The notes beneath the pieces were generated by a model. It was not told the DNA's origin and ran no database searches. It was given only the letters and a program-made list of their open reading frames with translations. A program made the position numbers and the translations under genes. This document shows, in pieces, positions 12,968-15,534 of a stretch of DNA of 15,534 nt (positions within the stretch are counted from its first letter, which is position 1; the number at the start of each line of letters is the position of its first letter). This stretch comes from DAHUXT01 sp036273675 (GTDB lineage: Bacteria; Chloroflexota; Ktedonobacteria; Ktedonobacterales; JADMIN01), in the NCBI GenBank assembly GCA_036273675.1, contig DASUHD010000085.1:1-15534 (forward strand), written 5' to 3'.

Positions 12968-14346
12968 GCCAGTCGTCTCTCGCCCGAACCTCAGGCGCCG
13001 CTGTGTCATTTACCCGCCGCTATGCACGATACATTTTCTGGCTGCTCTGGCTGGCAAATTTCATCAACTATGCTGATCGCTATGCGTTCTTAGCCATTGG
13101 CGACCATGTGCAGACCGAATTCAACCTCTCGGATACTCAGTATGGTTTGTTGGCGACCTCCTTTCTGTTTGTGTATACCCTGAGCATTTTGCCCATGGGC
13201 CTGTTAGCGGACCGCGTCAAGCGCAAGAACGTTGTGGCGGGCGGTATCACCTTTTGGAGCATCGTGACGACCTTCACGGCCCTCGCTCCAAATTATGGCT
13301 TCATCTTCGCGACGCGAGCCGCGCTTGGTCTGGGTGAGGGGACATACTTCCCCGCGAGCACGTCCATGTTAGCATCGAGCTATCCTGCCAAAGACCGTGC
13401 GAAAGTGATGAGCCGTTGGAATACTGGTTTGCTTGTTGGGTTGGCTGTTGGCTTTGTCGGCGCCGGTGTACTCTATGGCGTGTTCAATGATCAGTGGCGA
13501 CCAGTATTTTACGTCTTTGGTATCCCTGGCTTGCTCCTGGCTCTGTTGATTTTTCTCTCAAAAGAGCCGCCACGTCACGCCGATGATGAGGTCAGCGCTG
13601 AAACGGCGTTGGCGCGTGGCGGTGTGCGTGGCATCTGGCGCAACATCGTGGAACTGTGGAAGATTCCTTCGCTGCGCATTGTCGTCGTCTTGCAGGCATT
13701 GAGCTTCTTCGTCTTCGGCGCGACGCTCGTCTTCATCGTCCCGCTCTTTGACCGGCAGTTTCAGGGCCTCGCCGTTTCGCCAACAACGTTGGTCGGCGTT
13801 GGCACCGTGATTGGTGGGATTATTGGTTTGCTCGCTGGTGGCGCCGTTGCGGACGCCCTCATCAGCCGTTATCCGGGCGCGCGTGTGTTGGTTAGCGGCT
13901 GGAGCTTCATTCTCGCAGTGCCTTTTTTCGTTGCGTCGATCCTCGCCATTATTTTCGATTTTGGCCTCTCGGTCAATGTGCGCGTGTTTGGCATCTTCAC
14001 ACCGCTGTTCATTATCACCGTCGCGCTGTTGCAGGTGAATTCCGGCCCATTGACAGCGGTATCGCAAGATGTGGTGGTTCCACTAAAACGAGCCGCAGCA
14101 GTAGGTCTCACGCTACTGCTCTCGCACTTTTTCGGCGATCTCTTCGCGCCAACCATCGCCGGCGCTCTCAGCGATTTCCTCAGCAGCAACGCCTTCTTGA
14201 ACACGTTGGGCATCACGCATAGCAATTCGCCTGGCTACGCCTTCCTGATCATTGGCGTGCCGGTGTTGCTCGTGGCGGGCATCGTGGGTATTTGGGGCGC
14301 TCGCTTTGTGCAGGGAGACGAAGCGGCGGCACGAGCAGGTGACTAG
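12964..14346 (+). CDS. MFS transporter (Spinster-like)
   Basis: A 460-aa major facilitator with about twelve membrane helices. Visible marks: NYADRY (35-40) in helix 1, as in Spinster-like and sugar-phosphate/anion transporters; motif A GLLADRVKRK (79-88) between helices 2 and 3; RAALGLGEGTYFPAS (118-132) in helix 4; and a cytosolic centre loop around 200-235. Length is normal. Substrate is unknown. The ATG overlaps the hydrolase stop as ATGA (12964-12967), the usual sign of translational coupling. Third codon positions carry more T and A (frequent GGT, TTG, GTT, TTT) than in the hydrolase gene or the leftward genes, so this gene may have a different origin. It ends 16 nt before the convergent 88-aa gene; no clear terminator was seen. 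Confidence 0.9.
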   Translation: MSQSSLARTSGAAVSFTRRYARYIFWLLWLANFINYADRYAFLAIGDHVQTEFNLSDTQYGLLATSFLFVYTLSILPMGLLADRVKRKNVVAGGITFWSIVTTFTALAPNYGFIFATRAALGLGEGTYFPASTSMLASSYPAKDRAKVMSRWNTGLLVGLAVGFVGAGVLYGVFNDQWRPVFYVFGIPGLLLALLIFLSKEPPRHADDEVSAETALARGGVRGIWRNIVELWKIPSLRIVVVLQALSFFVFGATLVFIVPLFDRQFQGLAVSPTTLVGVGTVIGGIIGLLAGGAVADALISRYPGARVLVSGWSFILAVPFFVASILAIIFDFGLSVNVRVFGIFTPLFIITVALLQVNSGPLTAVSQDVVVPLKRAAAVGLTLLLSHFFGDLFAPTIAGALSDFLSSNAFLNTLGITHSNSPGYAFLIIGVPVLLVAGIVGIWGARFVQGDEAAARAGD

Positions 14347-14362
14347 CAGTCGGCGCTTGCTC

Positions 14363-14629
14363 CTACTTCCCCTGCTGTTCGGCGAAGCGGTCGCGGGCGG
14401 CGAAGGCGTCTACCGCCGAGGGCCACTGATAGGGCGCGCTGACGACGACGACGCGCTCCGAGTCGGCGGCGTCGCGGGCGAGCCAGTGACCGCCGTTATG
14501 CCCGCCCGCCTCGCAGGCCACCCACATCTCGAAGCCAGACGCGCCGGGGATATTGCGTAGCTCGAAGTCCGCCATCTCCCAGTGGCCATCCTTGCAGCGC
14601 AGCTTCATACCAGCGAAATCTTGCATCAT
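14363..14629 (-). CDS. Small conserved-looking protein of unknown function
   Basis: An 88-aa protein I do not recognise. It starts MMQDFAGMKLRCKDG and contains cysteines at 12 and 39, GGHNGGHWL (42-50) with two histidines, and a polar, charged C-terminus. It has no membrane segment or signal peptide and is probably a small soluble cytosolic protein. The Cys/His pattern could bind metal, but this is only a possibility. The frame is open upstream to 15079, overlapping the next gene; the ATG at 14627-14629, with GAGGT (complement of 14635-14639) five nt upstream, is the proper start. It has an extended -10 promoter at 14679-14687 and a small hairpin (14643-14656) in the leader just before the ribosome site. 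It converges with the MFS gene. Confidence 0.65.
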   Translation of the reverse strand: MMQDFAGMKLRCKDGHWEMADFELRNIPGASGFEMWVACEAGGHNGGHWLARDAADSERVVVVSAPYQWPSAVDAFAARDRFAEQQGK

Positions 14630-14678
14630 TTCACACCTCACTCTCTCGCCGGAGAGGAACATTCGTTCACTGCTCGCC

Positions 14679-14687
14679 AGTATAGCA
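14679..14687 (-). promoter_or_regulatory. Extended -10 promoter of the 88-aa gene
   Basis: The minus strand reads TGCTATACT (14687 to 14679): an extended -10 with a near-perfect hexamer. The -35 zone is poor, as is common for this promoter type. Expected start near 14672 gives a leader of about 43 nt, holding a 5-bp hairpin CTCTC/GAGAG (14643-14647 with 14652-14656) before the GAGGT ribosome site. Confidence 0.5.
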
Positions 14688-14727
14688 TGTCGGCGCGTTG
14701 CTCCGTAAGCGTGGTAGGACAACATAT

Positions 14728-14759
14728 GCGCCCCTGAATCAGCGCTGATCCAGAGGCGC
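14728..14759. terminator. Strong 32-nt hairpin between two leftward genes, possible terminator
   Basis: The 32 bases fold into a single stem in which 14 of 16 positions pair, centred on the perfect 12-nt palindrome ATCAGCGCTGAT (14738-14749). It begins 27 nt past the stop of the membrane-protein gene at 14787 and lies before the promoter of the 88-aa gene. Neither strand has a clean T-tract after it (the + strand has GTTCGTTTT), so it may end transcription weakly or protect the 3' end of the message. Confidence 0.45.
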
Positions 14760-14786
14760 GCGGTGTTCGTTTTCCGTCGACCAACG

Positions 14787-15530
14787 CTATTGATGGGGTG
14801 GATAGCCGCCGGATTCGGGAGGATACTGCCCCGGCTGCGGTGGGTAGCCCTGTTGTGGTGGAGGTGACTGCGGTGGAGGATATGCGCCGGGCTGTGGCGG
14901 ATAGCCAGGATAACCGCCCTGTGGCTGTTGGGGATAGCCGGGCTGGGGTGGGTAACCAGGATAGCCGCCCATCGGCGACTGATAGAACGATTCCTGATAG
15001 GCCTGCTGCGACATCGGCGCGCGACCCTTGCCCACCGCGCCGCCAATCGCGCCGACGCCCAACGCAATCGCGCTGGCAAGCAGCAGCAGCAGAAATGTGC
15101 CGCCGATAGTAAGCAGCAGCATCGTTGTCTCGGTATAGCGGATATCGGTCTGCGCGCCCGAGTTGATAATCGCCTGATTGGCCGTTCTGGTCAACTCAGG
15201 CAGTTGCGGAATGGTGAGCAGCACACTGGCAACGCCGTTTACAAGCGAGCTGATGATGCCCGTCCACATGCCCGCCAGCAAACCAGTGCTGACCTTGCCC
15301 GACTGCGACGAGGCGCGGAATCCGGCGAAGAAATACGCGGCGAGCGAGATGATGATGGTCAAGATGCTGAGGATAAGCCCGCCAGCGCCGATGACATCCC
15401 TGGCGAATTGTTCCGCGAAGTTGAACGCGATCATGATAACGGCGAGAATGATCCCGAACAGCAGCCCGATGCGAAAGGCGGATACCTTCTTCGCTGGCTG
15501 CGCTGGTTGGGTTGGCTGCACTGGCTGCAT
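14787..15530 (-). CDS. Four-TM membrane protein with Pro/Gly/Tyr/Gln-rich C-terminal tail (start possibly outside window)
   Basis: A 247-aa protein reading from ATG 15528-15530; no stop or ribosome site is visible in the last four bases, so the true start may lie beyond the window. After a Gln/Pro-rich lead come four hydrophobic segments (about 19-40, 46-70, 83-106, 135-168). The tail 174-247 is rich in Pro, Gly, Tyr and Gln and holds two copies of GGYPGYPPQPG (188-198 and 205-215) plus looser variants such as QGYPPQPGQYPPES. Such tails are usually disordered and exposed, and occur in bacterial membrane proteins of unknown role. I cannot name a function. The hairpin at 14728-14759 follows its stop. 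Confidence 0.75.
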   Translation of the reverse strand: MQPVQPTQPAQPAKKVSAFRIGLLFGIILAVIMIAFNFAEQFARDVIGAGGLILSILTIIISLAAYFFAGFRASSQSGKVSTGLLAGMWTGIISSLVNGVASVLLTIPQLPELTRTANQAIINSGAQTDIRYTETTMLLLTIGGTFLLLLLASAIALGVGAIGGAVGKGRAPMSQQAYQESFYQSPMGGYPGYPPQPGYPQQPQGGYPGYPPQPGAYPPPQSPPPQQGYPPQPGQYPPESGGYPPHQ

Positions 15531-15534
15531 GCAA

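Noticed and set aside
13558..14067. 169-residue open frame on the - strand
   Set aside because: Antisense to the MFS transporter; no motif or ribosome site.
14630..15079. Upstream extension of the 88-aa gene to 238 residues
   Set aside because: It overlaps the membrane-protein gene in another frame; the extension is Arg/His/Ser-rich shadow sequence and a good ribosome site supports 14629.

Overview
The window is a GC-rich bacterial chromosome segment of about 15.5 kb, densely coding on both strands. The gene style suggests a Chloroflexota-like organism, possibly Ktedonobacteria. The signs are GC-rich third codon positions, extended -10 promoters, Shine-Dalgarno sites rich in GGAGG, hairpin-rich intergenic repeats and proteins with acidic or Pro/Gly-rich tails. 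This assignment is an inference; there is no rRNA or marker gene to settle it. No tRNA, rRNA, CRISPR array, insertion sequence or phage gene was seen.

Layout, left to right. (1) Positions 1-329 hold no complete gene, only a weak candidate start of a leftward gene running off the edge, with a possible promoter. (2) A leftward metabolic block, 330-5366: Rrf2-family regulator (4875-5366), atypical NAD(P)-binding epimerase/SDR (3836-4822), alpha/beta hydrolase (2915-3802), aspartase/fumarase-superfamily lyase (1331-2797) and nucleoside phosphorylase (330-1103). The first three look like one operon, driven by a promoter whose spacer holds a perfect 7-1-7 inverted repeat, a likely Rrf2 autoregulatory operator. 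The lyase appears to have its own promoter. A symmetric hairpin-rich element (1125-1309) lies between the lyase and the phosphorylase. (3) A rightward ABC exporter half-transporter (5615-7519), divergent from the regulator. (4) A leftward two-gene operon (10678 to 7573) encoding a 14-15-TM antiporter-like protein related to complex I NuoL/NuoM, followed 25 nt later by an 8-TM NuoH-like protein. No other complex I or hydrogenase subunit is nearby, and the antiporter-like protein lacks the usual proton-path residues. (5) A rightward block: a small unknown membrane protein (11010-11732), then an alpha/beta hydrolase (11852-12967) translationally coupled by ATGA to an MFS transporter (12964-14346) with visibly lower third-position GC. 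(6) Leftward genes at the right edge: an 88-aa unknown protein (14363-14629) and a 4-TM membrane protein with a Pro/Gly/Tyr/Gln-rich tail (14787-15530).

The most interesting parts are the orphan NuoL/M-like plus NuoH-like pair with lost proton-path residues, the Rrf2 operator-in-promoter arrangement, and the structured repeat at 1125-1309. All functions are read from motifs remembered from the families; no database search was possible.
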